Assembly: GCF_001921205.1 (NCBI RefSeq)
Contig: NZ_MSIE01000003.1
Coordinates: 1-39,645 of the forward strand
Length of the DNA stretch: 39,645 bases
Reading direction: 5' to 3'
Origin: Actinophytocola xanthii
GTDB taxonomy: Bacteria; Actinomycetota; Actinomycetes; Mycobacteriales; Pseudonocardiaceae
A model generated the notes under the pieces. That model worked only from the letters and a program-made list of their open reading frames with translations. It made no database searches and had not been told where the DNA came from. Shown here piece after piece: positions 16,039-26,881 of this stretch. The position numbers and the translations under genes were made by a program. Numbering within the stretch: the stretch's first letter is position 1; every line of letters begins with the position of its first letter.

Positions 16039-16521
16039 TCACGGGGCCCCGACGAGGTCGGGTCCCCACCGTGCGATCTCGGCGGCGATGTCGAGGCGTC
16101 CGATCGTGAGCGACTCGCTCATCTCCCGCGTCACCCGGTCGCGGGGCACGAACCAGGAGACCTCGAACTCCAGGCCGTCGGGATCCTTGCCGTACAACGA
16201 CTTCGACACCACGTGGTCGGAGGACCCGACCAGTGCGCCGGCCGCCCGGAGCTTCTCGGCGAAGCCCGCCAGCTCGGGCAGCGTCCCGACCGACCAGGCC
16301 AGGTGGTACAGCCCGACCGCGGTCCCGGCGGGCTCCGTCGAGGCGCTCCGCACGGCGAACAGGCCGAGGTCGTGGTCGTTGTCGGAGTCGGCGGCCCGGA
16401 GGAACGCCGCCGCCGGGCGCTGGTGGGTCACCTGGAACCCGAGCACGTCGCGGTAGAAGGCGACGCTGCGGGCGACGTCGCGGACGTAGAGCACGGCGTG
16501 GTTGAGCCTGCGGATGCCCAT
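16039..16521 (-). CDS. VOC family (glyoxalase/extradiol dioxygenase-like) protein
   Basis: A 160-residue protein of the vicinal-oxygen-chelate fold. Two beta-alpha-beta-beta-beta modules are visible: NHAVLYVRDVARSVAFYRDVLGF with a potential metal His, then GLYHLAWSVGTLPELAGFAEKL with a second His, and DPDGLEFEVSWF with the usual third ligand Glu. The start is ATG 16521. The 3' end is eight bases from the convergent tmk stop. An insertion here compared with the usual tmk-mtrA adjacency suggests a lineage-specific gain. Substrate unknown; a dioxygenase-type role is possible from the DPDGLEFE motif. Confidence 0.85.
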   Translation of the reverse strand: MGIRRLNHAVLYVRDVARSVAFYRDVLGFQVTHQRPAAAFLRAADSDNDHDLGLFAVRSASTEPAGTAVGLYHLAWSVGTLPELAGFAEKLRAAGALVGSSDHVVSKSLYGKDPDGLEFEVSWFVPRDRVTREMSESLTIGRLDIAAEIARWGPDLVGAP

Positions 16522-16654
16522 GCCTGACCTCCAGGCCCCCCGATGTCGGCGCGTCAACGGGTAGACCGCTCCAACGGGGGCCCGCGTTACACCCGTCGGG
16601 TCCACCTGGGCGGGTGCTACGCGGCGGGCTGTCGCCAAGTGCGACGATGTAACC

Positions 16655-17332
16655 ATGAAGGCACGTGTGCTGGTAGTGGACGACGACCCGGCTCTCGCCG
16701 AGATGCTGACAATCGTGTTGCGTGGCGAGGGGTTCGACACCGCGGTGGTCGCCGAGGGCAACCGGGCGTTGCCCGCGTTGCGTGAGCTGCGCCCCGACCT
16801 GGTGCTGCTCGACCTCATGCTGCCCGGTATCAACGGGATCGACGTCTGCAAGGCCATCCGCGCCGAGTCGGGTGTACCGATCGTGATGTTGACCGCGAAG
16901 AGTGACACCGTCGACATCGTGCTCGGTCTCGAGTCCGGGGCCGACGACTACGTGGTCAAGCCGTTCAAGCCCAAGGAGCTGGTGGCCCGGGTACGGGCGC
17001 GGCTGCGGCGCACGGACTCGGAGCCGGCCGAGATGCTCTCGATCGGGGACCTCACGATCGACGTGCCCGGTCACGAGGTGACCAGGGACGGCGTGGCGAT
17101 CCAGCTGACTCCGCTGGAGTTCGACTTGCTGGTCGCGCTTGCCCGCAAGCCCCGCCAGGTGTTCACCCGCGAGGTGCTCCTCGAGCAGGTGTGGGGCTAC
17201 CGGCACGCCGCGGACACCCGACTGGTGAACGTGCACGTCCAGCGTCTGCGCTCGAAGGTCGAGACCGACCCGGAGCACCCCGAGGTCGTCCTGACCGTGC
17301 GCGGCGTCGGCTACAAGGCGGGGCCGCCGTGA
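16655..17332 (+). CDS. mtrA: Two-component response regulator MtrA
   Basis: OmpR-type DNA-binding regulator, 225 residues. The receiver domain shows the acidic pocket (Asp 9-11), the phospho-acceptor Asp53 in LVLLDLMLPG, and the conserved Lys in MLTAKS. The C-terminal winged helix includes LTPLEFDLLVALARKPRQVFTR and NVHVQRLRSKVE. It is nearly identical in layout to M. tuberculosis MtrA (Rv3246c), which controls cell division, wall hydrolases and osmotic response. It is followed after 10 bases by mtrB. A GTAAC just before the ATG and a GTTAC about 60 bases upstream might be MtrA sites, but this is only a suggestion. Confidence 0.96.
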   Translation: MKARVLVVDDDPALAEMLTIVLRGEGFDTAVVAEGNRALPALRELRPDLVLLDLMLPGINGIDVCKAIRAESGVPIVMLTAKSDTVDIVLGLESGADDYVVKPFKPKELVARVRARLRRTDSEPAEMLSIGDLTIDVPGHEVTRDGVAIQLTPLEFDLLVALARKPRQVFTREVLLEQVWGYRHAADTRLVNVHVQRLRSKVETDPEHPEVVLTVRGVGYKAGPP

Positions 17333-17342
17333 TCGGAGCCGC

Positions 17343-19095
17343 GTGAGGCGGTACCTCCGGGCGGTGGTCGGCGCCGGCGCCCGGGCCGTCGAGTTCTGCC
17401 GCCAGCGGGCGGCCTACTTCGGGGTGCTGTGGCGGCGCTCGCTGCAGGTGCGGGTCGTGGTGAGCACGCTCGCCCTGTCCTCGGCCGTGGTGTTCGTGCT
17501 GGGCCATGGTGCTGCAGAACCAGATCACCGATCGCCTGCTGGAGACCAAGGAGGAGGCCGCGATCGCGGCCACCCGCGACGCCGTGCAGGTCGTCGAGGC
17601 CGAGCTGGTCGGGGTCAACACGACGACCGACGCCGTACGCAGCCGCCTGACCAGCGCCATCAACCAGCTGACCAGCTCCTCGCCGAACGGTGACACCGCG
17701 AGCTCGGCTGCCGGCGCCTTCGAGCCCGTGCTGACCAGCGACTCGTCCACGCTCACCAAGCAGGGCGACACGATCGCGGTCGGGCTCTACGACGACGTGC
17801 CGAGCAGCCTGCGCCACTTCGTGCAGACCGGCCAGCTCGCCGTGCAGATCCACACGGTGGACCGGGCCGCGGGCCGCACCACGTTCCTCATCGTCGGCGC
17901 GCAGTTCGGCACCGCGAACCGCCCGATGCAGCTGTACATGCTGTTCCCGCTGACCGCGGAGCAGCGCACGATCAGCGTCGTCCAGTCCACCCTGCTCGTC
18001 GGCGGCCTGGTCCTGCTGGTCCTGCTCGCCGGCATCGCCAACCTGGTGACCCGCCAGGTGGTCCGCCCGGTGCGCAGCGCCGCGCAGGCCGCCGAGCGCT
18101 TCGCCGGTGGCGAGCTGGACGAGCGGATGGTCGTGGTCGGCGAGGACGACGTGGCCAAGCTCGCCGAGTCCTACAACGAGATGGCCGAGAGCATCGAGCG
18201 GCAGATCCGCCAGCTCGAGGAGTTCGGCACGCTGCAGCGCCGGTTCACCTCCGACGTCTCCCATGAGCTGCGTACCCCGCTGACCACGGTCCGGATGGCC
18301 GCCGACGTCCTGCACGCCTCCCGCGAGCAGTTCCCACCCGGCCTCGCGCGGTCCACCGAGCTGCTCGTCGACGAGCTCGACCGGTTCGAGGCGCTGCTCG
18401 CCGACCTGCTGGAGATCAGCCGCCTGGACGCGGGCGTGGAGGAGCTGGTCGCCGAGTACGTCGACGTGCGGCCGATCGCCGTGCGGGCCGCGCGGGCGGT
18501 GGGCACGATCGCCCGCAACGCCGGCAGCGAGATCGTGCTCGACCTGCCGGACGAGGAGGCGGCGGCCGAGGTCGACGCCAGGCGGATCGAGCGGGTGCTG
18601 CGCAACCTGCTGGCCAACGCCGTCGACCACGGCGAGGGCCGGCCGGTGCGGCTGCGGATGGCCTTCGACGACAACGCGCTCGCGGTGACCGTCCGCGACT
18701 ACGGCATCGGGCTGCGCCAGGGCGAGGCGGAGCTCGTGTTCAACCGGTTCTGGCGGGCCGACCCCTCCCGCAACCGGCACACCGGCGGCACCGGGCTGGG
18801 CCTCGCGATCAGCGTCGAGGACGCCCGGCTGCACGGCGGCGCGCTGGACGCCTGGGGCGAGCCGCGCAAGGGCGCCTGCTTCCGGCTCACGCTGCCGCGC
18901 CGGCAGGACACGGACTACCTGGACAGCCCGCTCGAGCTGCCGCCGCCGGACGCGGACATCGAGGTCAGCCAGCTGATGGACGCGATGGAGGCGGTTCCGG
19001 TGGCGGACGACGCCATCCGCGTGACCGTCGCGACCGAACCGGACGAACAGACGCACGTCCAGCCGGCTGCACCGGCCTGGGAGGAGGTGCGATGA
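17343..19095 (+). CDS. mtrB: Sensor histidine kinase MtrB, interrupted by a one-base frameshift
   Basis: Partner kinase of MtrA. The start GTG 17343 gives MRRYLRAVVG... and a first membrane segment (VRVVVSTLALSSAVVFVLG). At 17504-17505 one extra C shifts the frame; deleting it joins VFVLG directly to MVLQNQITDRLLETKEEA, the expected continuation. The corrected protein is about 583 residues. An extracytoplasmic region, the second membrane segment (about 18000-18060), a HAMP domain, the phosphorylated His in SDVSHELRTPLTTVR (codon 18262-18264, about residue 307) and the ATPase motifs NLLANAVDH and GGTGLGLAIS follow and are intact. Downstream lpqB overlaps the stop by four bases. The shift is either a sequencing error or a real lesion. 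Confidence 0.85.
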
Positions 19096-20846
19096 GCAGG
19101 CACACCGGGGTGGTGCGCGCGCTCGTGCTGCTGGTGGCATCGGTGCTGCTGGTGTCCGGGTGCGCGAACATCCCCGAGGAGTCGACGCCGCACGCGGTGC
19201 GGGACGAGAAGCGGCAGACGCAGGGCGCGGGCGCGATCGCCGAGCCCGACCCCAACCTCGACCCGTTCGACCTGGTCCGGGAGTTCATCCACAAGTCGGG
19301 CAACCCCGAGGCCGCGGCGATGTACCTCACCGAGGAGGCCAAGCGGGACTGGGACGGGGAGGCCGCGCCGACGGTCATCCTGGACACGTTCGCGACCGTT
19401 CCGGTGCGCGAGCCGCTGCCGGGCCCCGACGTCGAGGACCCGGCCGACGACATCGAGACCGTCGTCCTGCAGGTCTCGCCGATCGGGCGCCTCGGCTCCG
19501 ACCACGCGTTCGTGGGGGCCATCGGGGGCGACGAGTACCACGTGGAGGTCCGGCAGCAGGCCAACGGCACCTGGCGGATCGCGGTGCCGCCCGGCATCGT
19601 GCTGGTGCCGATCACCGACTTCAAGGCGAGCTACCGCGCTGTCACCGTGTACTACTTCGACCCCGACCTCCGGGTGACCGTGCCCGACCTGCGGTACGTG
19701 TCCGCCGAACCGGTCTCCGGGCTGCCCGCCCGGGTGGTCACCGTGCTGCTCTCCGGCCCGTCGGACTTCATGCGCCGGTCGGTGCGCTCCCCGCTGGAGG
19801 GTGTCGGGCTCAGGACCAACGTCGTGCCCGACCAGGACGGCACGCTGGTGGTGGACCTGAAGTCGCTCGGCGACACGGCGTTGGAGCAGCGCGAGCAGAT
19901 CGCCGCGCAGATCGTGCTGTCCTTGCAGACGGTGACCTCGAGCAAGCTGCGCCTGCTGGCCGACGGCCAGGACCTGATCCCCGGCCGCCGCGACTGGCGG
20001 AACGGCGACCTGAAGGCCTTCGACGCGCCGACCAAGCCGGACTCCGACCAGCCCGGCCTGGTGGTGGCGAACGGCAGGATCCGGTCGCTGCGGGACGGCG
20101 TCGCGGTCGAGGGGCCGACCGGCAACGGCACGTACGACGTGGTCAGCGCGGCCCAGTCGATCGACGGCGAGCATCTGGCCGCGGTCGTGCGCACCGCCGA
20201 GGGCCCGCGGCTGCGGGTTGGCGAGTTCGGCGGGCAGATGCAGGAGGTCAACCTCGAGGCCCGCGCGATGACCAGGCCGACCTGGCTGGTCACCACGTCC
20301 GAGGAGGTCGAGCCGACCGAGGTCTGGACGGTCGCCGACGGCGACGTGGTCCGGGTGGTGCGCACCGGGGACGGCGCGTGGAAGGCCCTGCAGGTCAACT
20401 CGTCCGAGCTGACCGACTTCGCCCCGATCACCGACCTGCGCCTGTCCCGCGACGGCACCCGGGCGGCGATCGTGGCCAGGGGTCGCCTGGTGATGGCCTC
20501 GGTCGTCCGCGACCAGGAGTCGGCGAGCCTGCGCTACCCGCGGCAGCTCCAGCCGGCCAACATCCAGCAGGCGGTCGGCGTCGACTGGTACAGCCAGGAC
20601 ACCCTGGCGGTGGCGACGAGGCAGGCCCAGACACCGGTTCTGAGCCTCTCGGTGGACGGCCTCAACGCGCAGGACTACGACCGCAACAACCTCCAGCTGC
20701 CGATCAAGGCCATCGCCGCGGCGCCGGACCGGAACGTCCTGGTCACCGACAGCGCCGCGGTGTCCAGCGCGTCCGGGGTGGGCCAGCTGTGGCGCCAGCA
20801 CCCCCACGGCCGGGGAGCCAACGCGATCCCGTTCTACCCCGGATAG
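19092..20846 (+). CDS. lpqB: Lipoprotein LpqB with GerMN domain
   Basis: A 584-residue membrane-anchored lipoprotein and accessory of the MtrA-MtrB system. The signal sequence MSRHTGVVRALVLLVASVLL ends in the lipobox LVSGC. A conserved N-terminal domain is followed by the GerMN domain (about residues 180-290; ITDFKASYRAVTVYYFDPDL, PARVVTVLLSGPSDFMRRSV) and a C-terminal beta-propeller-like region (DGVAVEG..., LRLSRDGTRAAIVARGRL). The ATG overlaps the mtrB stop (ATGA), indicating coupling. Its order after mtrB matches Rv3244c. Confidence 0.93.
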   Translation: MSRHTGVVRALVLLVASVLLVSGCANIPEESTPHAVRDEKRQTQGAGAIAEPDPNLDPFDLVREFIHKSGNPEAAAMYLTEEAKRDWDGEAAPTVILDTFATVPVREPLPGPDVEDPADDIETVVLQVSPIGRLGSDHAFVGAIGGDEYHVEVRQQANGTWRIAVPPGIVLVPITDFKASYRAVTVYYFDPDLRVTVPDLRYVSAEPVSGLPARVVTVLLSGPSDFMRRSVRSPLEGVGLRTNVVPDQDGTLVVDLKSLGDTALEQREQIAAQIVLSLQTVTSSKLRLLADGQDLIPGRRDWRNGDLKAFDAPTKPDSDQPGLVVANGRIRSLRDGVAVEGPTGNGTYDVVSAAQSIDGEHLAAVVRTAEGPRLRVGEFGGQMQEVNLEARAMTRPTWLVTTSEEVEPTEVWTVADGDVVRVVRTGDGAWKALQVNSSELTDFAPITDLRLSRDGTRAAIVARGRLVMASVVRDQESASLRYPRQLQPANIQQAVGVDWYSQDTLAVATRQAQTPVLSLSVDGLNAQDYDRNNLQLPIKAIAAAPDRNVLVTDSAAVSSASGVGQLWRQHPHGRGANAIPFYPG

Positions 20847-20899
20847 CGGCCTGACCTGCGCGGTCGGAAACTGTCGGACCGGGTGGGGATGATTCGACC

Positions 20900-21604
20900 A
20901 TGCGTTTGAGAAGCGTGGTCGCCGACCTGGTCGTCGCGGACCGGTGTGCGGGGTGTGCGGTGCCGGGTGGGGCGTGGTGCCGGTCGTGCGCGGGATCGTT
21001 GGGCGCGCTGGTGCCGGTAGGTGGGGGTGGGCTGCCGCCGGCGTATGCGGTGGGGCACTACCGGGGAGCGGCCCGCCGTGCGGTGCTCGCGTACAAGGAA
21101 CGGGGGAGGCGGGCGTTGGCGGCTCCGCTGGGGGTCGCCCTGTCCAGAGCGCTGCTCGCCCTGTCGAGAGCCGGGCCGGTGGCCGGGGTGCCGCCGGGCG
21201 GGGCTGCTCCTGGTCAGGGCTGCCCGGCTCCGCGCCCGTTCGTGCTGGTTCCCGCTCCCTCCCGCCCGGCCGCGGCCCGCCGGCGCGGCGGCCAGCACAT
21301 GGTCCCGGTCGCCGAGGCCTGCGCAGCCGCCCTCCGTGCCGCCGGCATCACCGCCACCGTCGCCCGGGCCCTGCGTGTCCACCGCCGCGCCCGTGACTCC
21401 GTCGGCCTCGACGCCGCCGCTCGGGCGGCCAACCTCGCCGGACGGGTCCGGGCCGTCCCCCGCCGCTCCCCGCCTCCCGGCTCGCACGTGGTCCTCCTCG
21501 ACGACGTCATCACCACCGGCGCGACCGCGACCGCCTGCGTCGCCGCCCTCGGCCGTGTCGGCGTCTCGGTCACGGCGGTCCTCGCCCTGACCACTGCCGA
21601 GTGA
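20900..21604 (+). CDS. ComF family phosphoribosyltransferase-fold protein
   Basis: A 234-residue protein like Rv3242c. The N-terminus has a Cys-rich ribbon (DRCAGCAVPGGAWCRSC), then YRGAARRAVLAYKERG typical of ComF proteins. The PRPP-binding motif VVLLDDVITTGATATA is intact near residue 205. Such proteins help DNA uptake in competent bacteria, but in actinobacteria the role is unknown. The ATG at 20900 lies 53 bases after lpqB. The N-terminal half is unusually Gly-rich in codon GGG/GTG, distinct from its neighbours. It is followed by the long hpf leader. Confidence 0.87.
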   Translation: MRLRSVVADLVVADRCAGCAVPGGAWCRSCAGSLGALVPVGGGGLPPAYAVGHYRGAARRAVLAYKERGRRALAAPLGVALSRALLALSRAGPVAGVPPGGAAPGQGCPAPRPFVLVPAPSRPAAARRRGGQHMVPVAEACAAALRAAGITATVARALRVHRRARDSVGLDAAARAANLAGRVRAVPRRSPPPGSHVVLLDDVITTGATATACVAALGRVGVSVTAVLALTTAE

Positions 21605-21734
21605 ACCGCGGGCGCCAACACGGCCGGTCGCCACCGTCCGCTCGCCGCTCCACGCCGCGTTGTGACAGGTCAGACCATGGTGGGAGATAAGGTGTTTCAC
21701 CTGATGGATACCCCCGTACGAGTGAATCGGCACG

Positions 21735-21760
21735 GGAACTTCGTATCGTTGTTGATCGTT
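21735..21760 (+). promoter_or_regulatory. SigR/SigH-type promoter match upstream of hpf
   Basis: GGAAC (21735-21739) and GTT (21758-21760) are separated by exactly 18 bases, matching the known GGAAY-N18/19-GTT pattern of the oxidative/heat-stress ECF sigma factors SigR (Streptomyces) and SigH (mycobacteria). It points toward hpf. Use by such a sigma factor is inferred; no start site is visible. Confidence 0.45.
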
Positions 21761-21761
21761 G

Positions 21762-22176
21762 TTCAGCTATGGGACACGGGCACACCGCGCCTCCGAGGCC
21801 CCTCACAGGGGGTGCCGCGGCGTCGAGCGTGCCCACGAGAGCCCGAGGAAAGCGGATTCCTCGCGCGCACCAGCAGACCGCGCGCCTTCCGTCACTGCCA
21901 ATCGCGGTGATGTTGCTCTCCGTAAGCGACACCGGGTGGCCGGGTTCCCCCGACGCGGGGTCTTTTGCCGAGGCATCAGCCAGGCTAACGTGCCCGCTAT
22001 CAGCTTTCCCGGTTCGCGGGGAGGAGGCGAGAAGCCCATGACCCTGGCGCCGGAGGAGCTCTGAGGAGGAAGCCCTCTTGGCCCTTTCGCGATCTGGCCG
22101 TCCACCAAATCCTGGAGCCCAGATTCCGGCGCCGTAGTTTTCGCTCACTAGCTCGCTCATGCGAGGGAGGTCGTGT
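21762..22176 (+). ncRNA. Long structured leader of hpf, candidate raiA-type RNA
   Basis: About 415 bases between the stress-type promoter and the hpf start contain no credible long gene. Base-paired elements include GGCAC/GTGCC with an inner CCCC/GGGG (about 21779-21815), a perfect 7-pair hairpin CGAGGAA-agcgga-TTCCTCG (21844-21863), and CCCC-N6-GGGG followed by TCTTTT (21947-21966). Purine-rich GAGGAGG sites occur at 22021 and 22063. The raiA RNA motif is known from Actinobacteria and Firmicutes, upstream of raiA/hpf and near comF genes, exactly this context. Identity is inferred from context and structure, not from a covariance model; limits are approximate. Confidence 0.35.
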
Positions 22177-22839
22177 ATGGACATCGTCGTTAAAGGCCGC
22201 AACGTCGAGGTGCCCGATCACTACCGAGTGCACGTCGAGGAGAAGCTGGCTCGCCTCGAACGGTACGACCGCAAGGTCATCCGCTTCGACGTCGAGTTGT
22301 TCCACGAGCCAAACCGCCGGCAGGCCAAGAACTGCCAGCGAGTCGAGATCACCGGCATGGGGAGAGGCCCCGCCGTGCGAGCGGAGGCATCTGCCGGCGA
22401 CTTCTACGCGGCGTTGGACGCCGCCGTCACCAAACTTGAGAACCGGCTCCGCCGGACGCACGACCGCCGGCGTGTCCACTACGGGCGCCGCAGCCCGTCC
22501 TCGGTCGCCGAGGCCACCATGCCCGGACCCAACCCGCCACTCCCGCCCACGAACGGCAGAGCTGCCCAGACCGCGGTGCTTTCCGCGCCCGCCGAGGAGT
22601 TCCTCGGCGACGGTGCCGTTCCCGCGCAGCGGTGGGACAGCGCCGACGACGACAACCTCCCCGGCCGCATCGTCCGGGAGAAGGAACACACTGCCGAACC
22701 GATGACCGTGGACCAGGCCCTTTACCAGATGGAGCTGGTGGGTCACGACTTCTACTTGTTCACCGACGCCGGGTGCGGACGACCCAGCGTCGTGTACCGC
22801 CGCAGAGGGTTCGACTACGGCGTCATCCGCCTCGTCTGA
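22177..22839 (+). CDS. hpf: Long-form ribosome hibernation promoting factor (HPF/RaiA)
   Basis: A 220-residue protein that binds the 30S subunit and pairs ribosomes into inactive 100S dimers in stress and stationary phase. The N-terminal S30AE domain (residues 1-105) starts MDIVVKGRNVEVPDHYRVHVEEKLARLERYD and contains FYAALDAAVTKLENRLRR. A Pro-rich linker follows, then the C-terminal dimerisation domain (about 165-220; AEPMTVDQALYQMELVGHDFYLF...SVVYRRRGFDYGVIRLV). The ATG at 22177 is chosen because GGGAGG lies six bases upstream; an ATG at 22159 overlaps it. Equivalent to Rv3241c, between comF and secA. Promoter and leader suggest stress control. Confidence 0.93.
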   Translation: MDIVVKGRNVEVPDHYRVHVEEKLARLERYDRKVIRFDVELFHEPNRRQAKNCQRVEITGMGRGPAVRAEASAGDFYAALDAAVTKLENRLRRTHDRRRVHYGRRSPSSVAEATMPGPNPPLPPTNGRAAQTAVLSAPAEEFLGDGAVPAQRWDSADDDNLPGRIVREKEHTAEPMTVDQALYQMELVGHDFYLFTDAGCGRPSVVYRRRGFDYGVIRLV

Positions 22840-22861
22840 CCGCGCAACCGACCTCTGACCC

Positions 22862-22909
22862 GACCCCGCGGGGTGCCCAGGACGGCGAGTCCGGGCACTC
22901 CGCGGGGTC
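22862..22909 (+). terminator. Strong hairpin terminator between hpf and secA
   Basis: A 17-pair stem (22862-22878 with 22893-22909, one G-U) that can extend by GGAC/GTCC across one bulged A around a five-base loop. It follows the hpf stop by 22 bases and separates hpf from secA. Confidence 0.8.
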
Positions 22910-22971
22910 CTGTGCGCGTCCATCGGCCGGTGCACCGGGCCAAGCCCCGACGCAACCCCTGCCATACCGCC

Positions 22972-23008
22972 TACGATGGCAGGTGACGGGGCGCCCGCCG
23001 GCGGGCGC
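22972..23008 (+). promoter_or_regulatory. secA promoter and leader palindrome
   Basis: TACGAT at 22972-22977 fits the -10 pattern; transcription would begin near 22984. Immediately after this the 18-base perfect palindrome GCGCCCGCCGGCGGGCGC (22991-23008) would fold near the 5' end of the secA mRNA, about 28 bases before the start codon. Whether it controls translation is not known. Confidence 0.4.
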
Positions 23009-23035
23009 GTGACGATGAGCTGTGAGGTTGACCTG

Positions 23036-25956
<2,921 letters not shown>

Positions 25957-25960
<4 letters not shown>

Positions 25961-26007
25961 GGCGCGTCCTCAGAGTCCCGGTCGATGGGCTTTGAGGACG
26001 CGCGCTA
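25957..26007. repeat. CTAG-bounded inverted-repeat element, copy E2
   Basis: A 51-base element starting and ending with CTAG. Arms GCGCGTCCTCA and TGAGGACGCGC pair perfectly around a 20-base centre, which holds CCGGTCGATGGGCTT, the same core as in the copy at 1274-1439 (opposite orientation). The first CTAG contains the secA stop codon. It looks like an internally deleted relative of E1. As RNA it would form a hairpin directly after secA. Confidence 0.6.
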
Positions 26008-26025
26008 GCCACCCACAGCCGACCA

Positions 26026-26061
26026 CGATGGCCGCCACCCATACCCCGGTGGCGGCCATCG
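26026..26061 (+). terminator. Hairpin terminator after secA
   Basis: CGATGGCCGCCACC and GGTGGCGGCCATCG form a perfect 14-pair stem with an eight-base loop. A second, 8-pair hairpin lies at 26070-26098 (AGCAGCGG/CCGCTGCT). The 349-base gap 25961-26309 holds no credible gene, only E2 and these hairpins plus the one at 26215. Confidence 0.75.
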
Positions 26062-26214
26062 CCATCTCCAGCAGCGGAGCGTTCCCGGGACCGCTGCTGC
26101 TGGCCGTTCAATCGCGGCTTCGCGTCGAGGGTGGTTGGTGGCAGCTCGCTGGGAGCGGGTGTAGCGGTTGCGGCTGAGGGTGATGGCGGCAGGCTCGCGG
26201 TTACGCTGGGTAGT

Positions 26215-26247
26215 AGGGTGGCCACCCGTGGTCGGGGTGGCCACCCT
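26215..26247 (-). terminator. Hairpin terminator for the convergent minus-strand operon
   Basis: AGGGTGGCCACC and GGTGGCCACCCT pair perfectly over 12 bases around a nine-base loop, 63 bases beyond the stop of the minus-strand gene at 26310. It could end minus-strand transcription of that operon. Confidence 0.6.
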
Positions 26248-26309
26248 CGTGGTCGGTCAACTGGCCTCGCGCTGTCGCCCCTCCTCGTGGCGGCAGTGCG
26301 GGGTGGCGG

Positions 26310-26801
26310 TCACAGCACGCGGAGGACGGCCAGCCGCCACCGGTCGTGCACCTGTTCCATGCGGATCGCCGCGGCGTGGACTCGGGGTGGGTGTGGCGGG
26401 CCGGCCGTCACGTCGATCACCGCGCTGAGCTCGACCACGTGCGCATCCGGGTAGCACGTGTGCAGCCGCCGGAGGCGGTGCTGGCGTCCGGGCGGCACCA
26501 CCCGCAACCGGGTCAGCAGTGCCTCGTAGGCCGAGTCGGTCAGCAGGGTGCGCAGCTGGCCCACCGGGCGGCGGCCGTCGAGGACCTCCAGCACGTGGAG
26601 CACCAGCCGCCACAGGGTCTCGGGGGTGACCGACGCCGCGCACTCCGGCGGCGGCGCCACCAGGGTGAGCTGCGGGCCCCCCGGCGGCCGCAGGCTCGAC
26701 CAGCGCCGTAACGGTTCGCCGTCGTGGCTGGGTTCGTAGTCGGGCAGCGCGCACAGCGCGACGCCACGCTCGTCCGGTTCGAAGTGGAGCGGTACTGACA
26801 T
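26310..26801 (-). CDS. Rv3235 family protein (DUF6459), function unknown
   Basis: A 163-residue soluble protein, ATG at 26801. The first half is Pro-rich (LRPPGGPQLTLVAPPP). The second half carries the family part: LWRLVLHVLEVLDGRRPVGQLRTLL, YEALLTRL, then a beta region HVVELSAVIDV...RVHAAAIRMEQVHDRWRLAVLRVL that looks like a small NTF2-like or Rv3235-type domain. The neighbourhood after secA is where Rv3235-like genes occur in mycobacteria. It lies 80 bases after the DUF6912-like gene on the same strand, probably one transcription unit. No enzymatic motif seen. Confidence 0.75.
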   Translation of the reverse strand: MSVPLHFEPDERGVALCALPDYEPSHDGEPLRRWSSLRPPGGPQLTLVAPPPECAASVTPETLWRLVLHVLEVLDGRRPVGQLRTLLTDSAYEALLTRLRVVPPGRQHRLRRLHTCYPDAHVVELSAVIDVTAGPPHPPRVHAAAIRMEQVHDRWRLAVLRVL

Positions 26802-26881
26802 GCCCTTACAGGGCGTCGAGACCGCCGAAATTGGACAAGCGTCCCCCTAACGGGGAGCGCGGATACGAACGGTGACGACCG

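Noticed and set aside
17343-17693. Separate 116-residue protein after mtrA
   Set aside because: Its first 54 residues are the true MtrB N-terminus; the rest is out-of-frame reading after the one-base shift.
21662-21910. 82-codon open frame in the comF-hpf gap
   Set aside because: No ribosome-binding site, no family resemblance, and it spans the stress-type promoter and leader hairpins.
26005-26244. 79-codon minus-strand frame in the secA 3' gap
   Set aside because: Overlaps three hairpins, lacks a ribosome-binding site and has no sensible composition.
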